This document shows positions 1 to 8,638 of a stretch of 64,000 bases of DNA, one piece after another. A program made the translations under genes and the position numbers. The stretch lies in contig CAYULF010000027.1 of assembly GCA_964445695.1 (NCBI GenBank), positions 1-64,000 of the forward strand, in the 5' to 3' direction. Each line of letters begins with the position of its first letter. The first letter of the stretch is position 1. This DNA is from JAUIKM01 sp964445695. GTDB taxonomy: Bacteria; Bacteroidota; Ignavibacteria; Kapaibacteriales; UBA7675. The notes under the pieces were generated by a model, which saw only the letters and a list, made by a program, of their open reading frames with translations, searched no databases and was not told the origin of the DNA.

Positions 1-33
1 CTTTTCCTGCGTTTTTTCTGTTTGCCAACTTAC

Positions 34-73
34 GAGCCCTTAGGGCTCACAGCTCATAGGTATTTTTACGTAA
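34..73 (-). repeat. Palindromic repeat element, copy 1 (partial left arm)
   Basis: Read on the minus strand this is TTACGTAAA, nine bases, then GAGCTGTGAGCCCT and a shortened complementary arm (AGGGCTC). The same order and spacing occur in copy 2 at 1790-1836 in the opposite orientation, and a decayed version lies at 8117-8154. The distal half of the outer arm (GTAA instead of ACAGCTC) is degenerate here. The function is unknown. Confidence 0.7.
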
Positions 74-292
74 AATCGCGTAGCCTTGCAGTTCTTTTGA
101 CCGTTCCAGCCTCGAAACCGCCCGTTCGACGCCTTTTGCGAAACCTGCATTCCAGACTTGACTCGGACGCTTTTCCGAGTTTATCTTGGCGGCATCTCAG
201 CCTTAATAGATTGCTGAACACCAGAGCCGGTGAATGCGCGCGTGGGGGAGCCCGCAGTTCGCCGGGTGCTGTCTACATCCTGGAGCTTTTAA

Positions 293-1585
293 GTGGTTGT
301 TCGGTTTCTTTACCTGTATCTCGTCGCCGGCCTTGCATTTGCGCCGGTTCCGGCCGCCCAGACATCGACCATTGCGACCGTGTTAATCGGGACGAGCCCG
401 GACGCGGGACGGGTCGACCTGCTCGAATATCGCCAGCATTGGCGTTACTCCGGTGTTGCGTATTACCTGGGATCATTCCTGCAGTTCGATTCAAACGGCC
501 CGCGCGACATCCTGTACCGGCGGCGAACCGCCGCGACCATCACAATCGAAGGTGGAACAACGCAGGGCGTCGATTCAACGCTGCTGGCCTCGGGGCGCAG
601 TGAATCATTTGTCATTGCAAGCGAAGGCGTCTGCCGCATTCTGTTTTACCGATCGTTTTATCTCTTTGCGCCATGCGACGCCTTTCCCGACGCGCCGCCC
701 TACAGCCTCGATTCGAACATCGTCACGACGCCCTGGGACGTAGACGACGACTGCGAGTGGCGCGTTCACGTGCGGCGCAGCAGCGACGACGCCCATCTGT
801 TTACGCTTGACAGCGTCGGCGTGCCGATGCACGACGATCCGGTTGCCAACCCTCTGTACGGTGCAAATGTTAATCGAAAGCGGCATTGCATCGTCATGCC
901 GCCGGAGTTAAACGGCGAAGAGGTTTACCTGCAGGTCGTTGTCTTCAGGCGCGGCCCGACGGAGCGGCCGATGCAGTTGAGCGAACACTGTTTTTGGGGC
1001 GGCACGAGCGACGTCGCGGAACCTTATGAGACGTCCGCCTGCGCGGACTTCGACCCGCGCTCACCCGAAGTGTTTAACTCCGTGCTGCACTATCTCGACT
1101 CGGTCAAGGTTGCGACGGGCTGGCAGCCGCGCCTGCGCAACTATCCGATGACGCCGCAGCAGGAAGCATTGGTTAAACAACGCTATTATCTCGAATCACA
1201 ACATGGTGAGGGCGGCTTCCGCACCGAGATCAACGTGCGACCGCAGCGAATTGATGTCCGGCGCGACAAACCGGACGGCAGCCACAACACTTCTGTTTCA
1301 CTGAACGACGCAATTCAATTTATTGCGGTGAAACCCGAAATTGTGCGGGATGTCTTCCGCCTGACGTTCACCTTGCGTAAAGCGATGAACATCAGGTGTT
1401 GGTTAAGCTCAATCGCGGGCGAGGAATTGCAGGAGCTGTGGAAAGGAGAGTTAGGCGGCTCAAAGCATACTCTTACATTGAATATCGACAGCTCCAACTT
1501 AACGAGCGACACGTGTCTGCTGTTTATCTCGGATGCGGACGGGTGGCCCGAGGCCAGTGTGCCTGTCACCATCTCGGTGGATTGA
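293..1585 (+). CDS. Secreted protein of unknown function
   Basis: This 430-residue protein starts at a GTG preceded by GGAG seven bases upstream. Residues 1-22 form a typical signal peptide (short charged start, hydrophobic LYLYLVAGLAFA, then APVPAAQ), so export to the periplasm or beyond is likely. I do not recognise a family. The remainder looks beta-rich, with scattered cysteines, a middle part of short hydrophobic strands, and a C-terminal stretch from about residue 345 that resembles an immunoglobulin-like beta-sandwich ('INVRPQRIDVRR' leading into it). No T9SS sorting signature is evident at the end. The gene stands alone, bounded on both sides by inverted copies of a palindromic repeat (34-73 and 1790-1836), which raises the possibility of a mobile single-gene cassette. 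The reading frame is convincing; the function is open. Confidence 0.7.
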   Translation: MVVRFLYLYLVAGLAFAPVPAAQTSTIATVLIGTSPDAGRVDLLEYRQHWRYSGVAYYLGSFLQFDSNGPRDILYRRRTAATITIEGGTTQGVDSTLLASGRSESFVIASEGVCRILFYRSFYLFAPCDAFPDAPPYSLDSNIVTTPWDVDDDCEWRVHVRRSSDDAHLFTLDSVGVPMHDDPVANPLYGANVNRKRHCIVMPPELNGEEVYLQVVVFRRGPTERPMQLSEHCFWGGTSDVAEPYETSACADFDPRSPEVFNSVLHYLDSVKVATGWQPRLRNYPMTPQQEALVKQRYYLESQHGEGGFRTEINVRPQRIDVRRDKPDGSHNTSVSLNDAIQFIAVKPEIVRDVFRLTFTLRKAMNIRCWLSSIAGEELQELWKGELGGSKHTLTLNIDSSNLTSDTCLLFISDADGWPEASVPVTISVD

Positions 1586-1789
1586 GACTTGAATCTGCGC
1601 GACGAACAAAGTGGCCTTTTTTGATTTGCCTGTCACGCGCCAAAATCAACCGCAGCTTTCCGGACCTTGATCGTCAGATTCGATGGTGAGGAAGTTTTCT
1701 CTGTTGCGGCGGAAGTCTGCCTTTTCGCGGATGTTTAATACCCTTGAGCGGCCGGATGATTGGGTTGAGTGGTTTGGTGATTCAGCAAA

Positions 1790-1836
1790 TTACGTAAAAC
1801 TACGTAAGAGCTGTGAGCCCTTAGGGCTCACAGCTC
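1790..1836 (+). repeat. Palindromic repeat element, copy 2 (best copy)
   Basis: TTACGTAAA is followed after nine bases by a near-perfect palindrome with 14-base arms (GAGCTGTGAGCCCT and its complement) around a single central T at 1808-1836. It lies between the converging stop of the secreted protein and the stop of hpnE, so it could also act as a bidirectional hairpin; on the plus strand it is followed by only four T residues. It is oriented opposite to copy 1. Confidence 0.8.
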
Positions 1837-1844
1837 TTTTGGTT

Positions 1845-3221
1845 TCAATCCCGCTGCAGACTCTTGAGCGCCAATCCCGCCGCCTCAACGCCGCTCTGCG
1901 CCGCGCCTTCAATTGTCGCGGGCAGCGAGGTAGAAGTCCAGTCGCCGGCCAGGTAGAACCCTCTGAGCGGCGTCGCCGCGGCGGGACGCAGTGCATCGTA
2001 TTCCGCGCTTAAACGGAAAGTTGCCATCTTTTCCTTGATCACTTTGGCGTGCAGCAGTTGTGCCGCCGCCGCGCCGCCGAAAGCCGCGCGCAACTCTGCG
2101 AGGCAGTGCGCCACGATGTCGTCCGCCGTTTGTTCGCTGAAGGCATCGGCTGCGCTGACGGTGAGCGTCAAATGTCCGGGGAATCTGCGTGTAATCTCCT
2201 CGCCGGCGGGGCAGAGGCGCCGCCGGTTAAATACCCACTGAGTTTTCGTGCCGAGCATGGCGACAAACTCATGATCCATAAAGTCGCGGTCGAACCAGAG
2301 ATAGACCGATACAATCGGCGAGTAGCGCGCGGCCGCAACGGACTGATGCAGCTCCGCCGGAAAAATGTCCGCTTGCGGCGGCAGCAGGCGGCCCAGCGCG
2401 CGCGCAGGAACGGCGCTGATCACCGTGCGGGAGTACAAACGCTCACCGGATTTCAGCTCGACGCCGCGCACGGCGTCGTCCTCGATCAGCAGTTGTTCGA
2501 CGGACGCTCCGGTTTTAAGCTGCGAGCCGCGCGCCGACAGAAAACCTTCCAGCGGCGCGAGCAAATCGCTTAAACCCGCGGCGGGGAAAAACAGAAGCAT
2601 GTCCTGAGAGGAACCGAGGAAAGCGCGTCGCAGCACGTTCAGAAAAGGCTCCGGTGCGGCTTCCTCGACCGCGGCATTCATGGTCGCGAGCACCATCGGT
2701 TCCCAGAAACGATTGATGAGCCTGTCGCTATGCCCCTGGGCTTTCAGCAGCGAGTGAATCGTCGAAAAACCTTTGAGTCGTGCGCCCAGCCGCAACCGCG
2801 CGGCAAAGGAGAGAGCCTGAAGTTTCTCTGCGAGGGAGATCCCGCCCAGTCCCACCAGCGCGCGCGCCATGCCCGCCGCGCCCGGCCAGCCGCGACTGTC
2901 CAGAACATTGCCGCGTCCGTCGGCGTCGACAAAGACTACGCGCAGGCGATCCTGCGGCCGCAGAAGATGTGAGGTTCCCAAAGATTCCAGCAGCGGAAGC
3001 GTGTGGTGATAGGCCCCCATGAGCAGATGCTGCCCGTTGTCGATGTCTTCACCCGTATGTGTCTCCCGGAACGAGCGCACGCGCCCACCCACGTACGGGC
3101 GGCTCTCCAGCAGCAGCACCCGGCGTCCAGCCTGCGATAGACGCATGGCGGCGGCGATACCGGCAAAACCGGCGCCGATGATTGTGCAGTCAAACTGCGT
3201 ATGTGCCTGAGCGGACGCCAC
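1845..3221 (-). CDS. hpnE: Hydroxysqualene dehydroxylase (HpnE), FAD-dependent
   Basis: HpnE is a flavoprotein amine-oxidase-fold enzyme that reduces hydroxysqualene to squalene in the HpnC-HpnD-HpnE route to hopanoid and other triterpenoid lipids. The Rossmann FAD motif GAGFAG follows 'CTIIG' close to the N-terminus, then a terminal acidic residue in 'LLLESRPYVGGRV', and the family-typical 'NGQHLLMGAYH' segment. The C-terminus has 'GFYLAGDWT', the second FAD-contact motif. An open frame continues upstream to 3365, but the extra 48 residues are basic, cysteine-rich and unlike the family, so I chose the GTG at 3221 (458 residues, near the usual 420-460). HpnC and HpnD are not beside it, so squalene synthesis would have to be encoded elsewhere. 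The HpnE call is strong at family level; other carotenoid desaturase-like enzymes are less likely. Confidence 0.8.
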   Translation of the reverse strand: MASAQAHTQFDCTIIGAGFAGIAAAMRLSQAGRRVLLLESRPYVGGRVRSFRETHTGEDIDNGQHLLMGAYHHTLPLLESLGTSHLLRPQDRLRVVFVDADGRGNVLDSRGWPGAAGMARALVGLGGISLAEKLQALSFAARLRLGARLKGFSTIHSLLKAQGHSDRLINRFWEPMVLATMNAAVEEAAPEPFLNVLRRAFLGSSQDMLLFFPAAGLSDLLAPLEGFLSARGSQLKTGASVEQLLIEDDAVRGVELKSGERLYSRTVISAVPARALGRLLPPQADIFPAELHQSVAAARYSPIVSVYLWFDRDFMDHEFVAMLGTKTQWVFNRRRLCPAGEEITRRFPGHLTLTVSAADAFSEQTADDIVAHCLAELRAAFGGAAAAQLLHAKVIKEKMATFRLSAEYDALRPAAATPLRGFYLAGDWTSTSLPATIEGAAQSGVEAAGLALKSLQRD

Positions 3222-3437
3222 GATTGGAACATTCCCGCGAGATAGTGTTGATGCAGACTGCGCGCAACAACGTTGCTGCGGGGCTGATATTGAGTTTGCT
3301 GCCGATTGCCGCCGGCTGTGACGGGACCAGCAAGGCCGTGCCCGCGCCAATAATAATTTCAACAAAGTTGCGTCGTGGCTATCTTTGCAATGCAGCCTGC
3401 GCGGGGCAACCCGGAACGTCCGTTTGGGCTGGACTCT

Positions 3438-3519
3438 GCGGATGTGGCGGAATTGGCAGACGCGCCAGACTTAGGATCTGGTGAGGCAACTCGTGGGAGT
3501 TCGAGTCTCCCCATCCGCA
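3438..3519 (+). tRNA. tRNA-Leu (anticodon UAG)
   Basis: The 7-bp acceptor stem GCGGATG pairs with CATCCGC, followed by discriminator A. The anticodon stem CCAGA/TCTGG encloses loop CTTAGGA with anticodon TAG, reading CUN leucine codons. A long variable arm (TGAGGCAACTCGT) marks a class II tRNA, and the T arm is GGGAGTTCGAGTCTCCC. The 3' CCA is not encoded. It lies about 100 bases upstream of tig. Confidence 0.95.
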
Positions 3520-3619
3520 CAACGGCACGCTACATTTTGCAAGACAATCCTGTATACCTCTGGAATCATCCGTTGTGAGCTGCCTGCCTTGCGGCCAATG
3601 GATAATGTGATGGAATCGA

Positions 3620-4981
3620 GTGGAAACCCAATTTAACACCCTGAATGGATGCCGGTCGGAAGTCGTTGTGACGCTGACCCCGAACGATCTTGAACCGCAT
3701 TACAAACGCGCCTACCGCGAAGCGCAGCCCGAACTGGAAGTCAAGGGCTTCCGCAAGGGCAAGGTGCCTCTGGATGTCGTCAAAAAGCGCTTCGGCAAGC
3801 GCATTCGCGCCAATGCGATGAGCGATATCACCAGCGAGGTGTTCAGCAACATTGTGCGCACAAACGAGATCAAAACCATTGGTCGCCCGATACTGTCCAA
3901 CGTCGACGAGCGCAGCGACGGCTCGGTGCAGTTTACCATCGAATACGACGTTCAGCCGGAATTTGATCTGGCCGACTACAAAACCTTTACCGTTCAGCGC
4001 CGCAGCATGATCGTCAACGACGAAGTCGTCGACAAAGAAGTCGACCGCATGCTGCTGGACCACGGCAAGTTCCAGGAAGCCGAGCAGATCACCAGCGACA
4101 ATTTCTTCGTTACCGTCGAAGCCCGGAAGGTAGATGAGGCGGGGCAGCCTGACGAAAGCGCACCGGTGGAAGAACTGCGTTGGTTCCTGCCGAACCCCAA
4201 CGTCGATCCCGAAGTCAGAGCCAAACTGCTCAACCTGAAAGTCGGCGATACCTTTGAGCACGAGTATCCGTCCGAAGAGGATCAAAACGTCAAGATTACC
4301 TTCATTCACACCGTGAAGGAATTCAAGGAAGTCGTGCCCGCGGAGTTGACCAACGATTTTGTTGAGGGGCTTACAAACGGAGCGATTCACTCTACGGAAG
4401 AGCTGCGCAAACAGATAGAATCGCAGCTGCGCGATTCGGTTCTGGAACACACGGACAAGAGCATCGACGAACAGATCATTCGTACCATGCTGAGCCGCAA
4501 TCAGGGGTGGGCTGTGCCGCAGGCGCTGGTGGACGAACTCAACCGCGCCAGCCTGAAAGAGTTTCAGGATAAACAGCCCGACAAAAAACTGCCGGAGAAC
4601 TTCGACATCGGAACCTTCGTGCAGCGCGTCGGTCCGCAGTCCGAGCGCAGCGCCCGCTGGCTGCTCGTGCGCGACGCCATCATTGAAAAAGAAAAACTGG
4701 AAGCGACGGACGCGGACATCGACGACATGGTGCAGCAGATTGCTGCGGGCGCCAATCTCGATCCGGCCCAGATTCGCTCCTATGTAGCCCAGGATGAGCG
4801 CTTCATGGCGCAGATCGTCAACGACAAGGCGATGAAGTTCCTGCGCGACCAGGCAAGCTACGAAGACGTTGAAGTCTCCTCGCCGAACGAGATTTATCTC
4901 CCCGGCGACGAGATGTCCGCCTCCGCGACCGACGCGGATGCTGGACAGGACGGCAGTGAAGAATCGGTTGAGAACGACTAA
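3620..4981 (+). CDS. tig: Trigger factor, ribosome-associated chaperone
   Basis: Trigger factor binds the ribosomal exit tunnel and shields nascent chains. At 453 residues it has the normal family length. The N-terminal ribosome-binding domain contains the signature 'GFRKGKVPLDVVKKRFG' (the GFRxGKxP loop) at about residues 43-59. A weakly conserved FKBP-type domain occupies roughly residues 150-245, and the rest is the helical C-terminal chaperone domain. The end is acidic and alanine/aspartate-rich. The GTG start has only a weak GGA upstream, but it places the ribosome-binding domain at the right distance. The tig-clpP-clpX order on one strand is widespread in bacteria and supports the identification. 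Confidence 0.95.
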   Translation: METQFNTLNGCRSEVVVTLTPNDLEPHYKRAYREAQPELEVKGFRKGKVPLDVVKKRFGKRIRANAMSDITSEVFSNIVRTNEIKTIGRPILSNVDERSDGSVQFTIEYDVQPEFDLADYKTFTVQRRSMIVNDEVVDKEVDRMLLDHGKFQEAEQITSDNFFVTVEARKVDEAGQPDESAPVEELRWFLPNPNVDPEVRAKLLNLKVGDTFEHEYPSEEDQNVKITFIHTVKEFKEVVPAELTNDFVEGLTNGAIHSTEELRKQIESQLRDSVLEHTDKSIDEQIIRTMLSRNQGWAVPQALVDELNRASLKEFQDKQPDKKLPENFDIGTFVQRVGPQSERSARWLLVRDAIIEKEKLEATDADIDDMVQQIAAGANLDPAQIRSYVAQDERFMAQIVNDKAMKFLRDQASYEDVEVSSPNEIYLPGDEMSASATDADAGQDGSEESVEND

Positions 4982-5057
4982 ATACTTCAGTTACGAGCAG
5001 TATTGAATCTTCGGGTGCGTCGCCTGCGGGCCGCTCGGAGTCTCCGGAGGAATACAC

Positions 5058-5666
5058 GTGAACAACATATTGGTGCCGAACGTCATCGAGCAGACCAGCC
5101 GCGGTGAACGTGCGTACGACATCTTCTCGCGATTGCTAAAGGATCGCATCATTTTTCTCGGTCAGGCCATCGATGATCACGTCGCCAGCGTCGTGATTGC
5201 TCAGTTTCTCTTCCTGGCCAGCGAAGATCCCGACAAACAGATTTCGCTCTACATCAATTCGCCCGGCGGCAGCGTCAGCGCCGGCCTGGCGATTTACGAT
5301 ACGATGCAGTTCGTGCGCTGTGAAGTCTCGACCATCTGCGTCGGCATGGCCGCGTCGATGGCCCAGATCCTTCTGTGCGCCGGCGCCAAGGGAAAGCGCA
5401 TCGCTCTGCCGCACTCGCGCATCATGATGCACCAGCCCATGGGCGGCACGCAGGGGCAGGCGACGGACATCGAGATCTACACGAATGAGATGCTGCGCAT
5501 CCGCGAACAACTCTACACGATCATCAGCAAACACACGGGCAAAGATCCCGACCAGATCAAGATCGACGCCGATCGCGACAAGTACATGTCTCCGCAGGAA
5601 GCGCTCGATTACGGACTGATCGACAAAATTCTGGAACAACGACCGAGCGAAAAGTCCGACAGTTGA
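5058..5666 (+). CDS. clpP: ATP-dependent Clp protease proteolytic subunit
   Basis: ClpP forms the tetradecameric serine-peptidase barrel that degrades substrates unfolded by ClpX. The 202-residue protein carries the complete triad: Ser100 in 'GMAASMAQ', His125 in 'IMMHQPMGG', and Asp174 in 'ADRDKYMS'. A GTG start is preceded by a strong CGGAGG at 5045-5050. It follows tig by 76 bases and precedes clpX by 201 bases on the same strand, so the three genes may be cotranscribed or clpX may have its own promoter. There is no sign of degradation or of a long propeptide. Confidence 0.97.
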   Translation: MNNILVPNVIEQTSRGERAYDIFSRLLKDRIIFLGQAIDDHVASVVIAQFLFLASEDPDKQISLYINSPGGSVSAGLAIYDTMQFVRCEVSTICVGMAASMAQILLCAGAKGKRIALPHSRIMMHQPMGGTQGQATDIEIYTNEMLRIREQLYTIISKHTGKDPDQIKIDADRDKYMSPQEALDYGLIDKILEQRPSEKSDS

Positions 5667-5867
5667 TTAACTTACGGGCGGACGCTGTCCGTCCGACCGA
5701 CGCCCGGCGGCGATCACTTCATGCCGCTGCAGCGCCGGAACGGTGAAAAAACAGGTCAACAGATCCACGCGGAGGCGGCATATTCCGGCTGCCTTCCGCG
5801 TTTTTGCATTGTGACGGCAGCCGCCAAGACCATCAATTGACGGACTCATTTATATCGCAGAATTATT

Positions 5868-7163
<1,296 letters not shown>

Positions 7164-7199
7164 TCGCGTTCCACAGGCGGCGAAGTTGTCATCGCATTG

Positions 7200-7227
7200 T
7201 TGAAAATTTTCTGCGGACTTTTGTAAT
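7200..7227 (+). promoter_or_regulatory. Candidate sigma-70-like promoter of the 7314 barrel gene
   Basis: TTGAAA at 7200-7205 and TGTAAT at 7222-7227 are separated by 16 bases in an AT-rich stretch. They lie about 90 bases before the start codon at 7314. The match is by eye only, and the promoter consensus of this lineage may differ. Confidence 0.3.
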
Positions 7228-7313
7228 TTATCGACTTCAGTTACGTGGCCGGCCCGCCATAGCGGTTAGCTTCGCCACTCAACACTCATGAAGTTCTATT
7301 TGGGAGCACGTAT

Positions 7314-7838
7314 ATGCGCAATCTCGTACGCGGTGTTTTGGCGGCATTCACTTTTCTGCTGGCAGGCGGCATCACCAATCTGCAGGCGGACGGCGGGGAT
7401 ATGAGCGTCGGCGGCGGTCTGGCCTATGCCACGGAAATTAACACTCTCGGTATCGCTGCTCGCGGCTGGTACGAAGTTCCGTCCGAGGAATATGTCTTCT
7501 ACATTGTACCCGAGCTTATTTACTACCTGCCTACCACTTCGAATGTTAACACGGACCTCAACTGGTGGACCTTTGACGTTATGGGGCAGTGGTTGTTCGA
7601 AAACTCCGAGGAATTTTACCTCTACGCATTGGCGGGTCTCGGTGTCAAACACCAGTCGGTTACAACAACTTCGCCTTTTCTTGGCGATGTAACTATCTCG
7701 GACACGAGTCTGAACCTCGACGTCGGCGCCGGTGTTGAATACGAAACCGATTTCGGCGGCATTTTCGGCGAGTTCCGTTTTGTCTTCATTGACGGCTCGT
7801 TTCTCGTCTTTGAAAGCGGCGTTCGTTTCCCGATCTGA
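7314..7838 (+). CDS. Small outer-membrane beta-barrel protein
   Basis: The 174-residue protein has a signal peptide (residues 1-25, ending 'GGITNLQAD'). It then has alternating amphipathic strands rich in aromatic residues and glycine ('YVFYIVPELIYYLP', 'FYLYALAGLGVKHQS'), ending in Phe-Pro-Ile. This is the pattern of a short eight-stranded outer-membrane barrel of the OmpW/porin-like superfamily, but no specific family can be named. It starts at ATG with GGGAG eight bases upstream. A candidate promoter precedes it and a good rho-independent terminator follows at 7866, so it appears to be a single-gene unit. Confidence 0.75.
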   Translation: MRNLVRGVLAAFTFLLAGGITNLQADGGDMSVGGGLAYATEINTLGIAARGWYEVPSEEYVFYIVPELIYYLPTTSNVNTDLNWWTFDVMGQWLFENSEEFYLYALAGLGVKHQSVTTTSPFLGDVTISDTSLNLDVGAGVEYETDFGGIFGEFRFVFIDGSFLVFESGVRFPI

Positions 7839-7865
7839 TCGCTGAAAATTTGTTTAAGTGTTAAA

Positions 7866-7898
7866 GCCGTCCGGAGCTGTTCCGGGCGGTTTTTTTTA
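7866..7898 (+). terminator. Rho-independent terminator after the barrel gene
   Basis: A 10-bp stem (GCCGTCCGGA with TCCGGGCGGT, two G-U pairs) around loop GCTG is followed by a run of eight T. It sits 28 bases after the stop codon at 7838. Confidence 0.85.
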
Positions 7899-7983
7899 TG
7901 GACTGAATTCGCCTCCGGCTGCCTTAACAGACTCGCTTCGCCGTCGGTCGCTTATGTACAGGCTGTTTAATTGCCGTTCGCTG

Positions 7984-8450
7984 ATTTGACTCCGGCTTGC
8001 TCTTTCTTTTTGTTCGTCATCGCATGCAAAACCTCAATCAATCGAGGCTGTAGGCAGCCGCTGGGTTTTCAGTTTCGCGCTTGCGCATAATGAGGTGGAA
8101 ACCCTAATCTGTTATGTTACGAAATAGTAGCTGTGAGCCCTAAGGGCTGTGAGCCGTTTTTCAGGGGGTTTCAGGTCGGAAATTCAGCGGCAAACCTCAA
8201 ATCGTTATGCTCGAAACGCGCTGCGCGGCGGCGCAACGCCGGCCGCGCAAAGCCTCCAGACCACCAGACTCCAAACGCGTAGACCGTGCCCATCCACTCA
8301 GTCACCGGCCCGAGCGATGCGCCGCCTTTAAACAGGAAAGGCTTCGAGCCCGCCGGCCTGAAACTGTAAACTCGTCGGTTAACAAAAAGGAAAAAGCAAG
8401 CCGAACGCCTTCGGGCGGCGGCGCAGCGCTCAGATTTCAGGTGAGAATCA
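7984..8450. repeat. Dispersed two-arm intergenic repeat, locus A
   Basis: Two diverging arms lie in a gene-free stretch. A minus-strand arm at 7984-8035 reads, on its own strand, ACGAACAAAAAGAAAGAGCA then AGCC. A plus-strand arm at 8370-8450 has TTAACAAAAAGGAAAAAGCA then AGCC. Related arms occur at 12541-12720, 23215-23380, 40701-40891 and 49205-49330. The space between the arms also holds palindromic repeat copy 3. No credible protein is encoded, although short open frames cross the arms. Confidence 0.55.
8117..8154 (+). repeat. Palindromic repeat element, copy 3 (altered right arm)
   Basis: TTACGAAA leads into AGCTGTGAGCCC with the same left flank as copies 1 and 2. The right half is not the complementary arm but repeats GCTGTGAGCC directly, giving GCTGTGAGCC-CTAAGG-GCTGTGAGCC. 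This looks like a rearranged or inverted right arm of the same element. Confidence 0.6.
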
Positions 8451-8566
8451 TATAAGCCGGCTTCGAAGTCAGAAAGAATGAGCGGCTGAAATCACCCGGT
8501 GCCGCCGAGAATCACAGAGAATTAAACAGCCTGGTGGGCCGCCGGGCAAACGGCATTAATGTAAAA

Positions 8567-8601
8567 TCAAAAGGGCCGCCCCGATAAATCGGAACGACCC
8601 T
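8567..8601 (-). terminator. Terminator of the cysteine-rich repeat lipoprotein gene
   Basis: On the minus strand, AGGGTCGTTCCGAT pairs with ATCGGGGCGGCCCT (G-U pairs tolerated) around a short loop and is followed by TTTTGATTTT. It lies 38 bases beyond the stop codon of the gene at 8639-11428. Confidence 0.75.
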
Positions 8602-8638
8602 GGTGAAGCTGTCATGTTTATGCGTTAATCTGCCGGAA

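Noticed and set aside
1683..2012. A 109-residue plus-strand frame overlapping the hpnE end
   Set aside because: It crosses the palindromic repeat and the antisense of hpnE, has no ribosome-binding site and no family character.
3222..3365. Upstream extension of hpnE by 48 residues
   Set aside because: It is basic and cysteine-rich, without family similarity; the GTG at 3221 fits the usual length.
3566..4450. A 294-residue minus-strand frame opposite tig
   Set aside because: It is a frame shadow of trigger factor, with no family match or ribosome-binding site.
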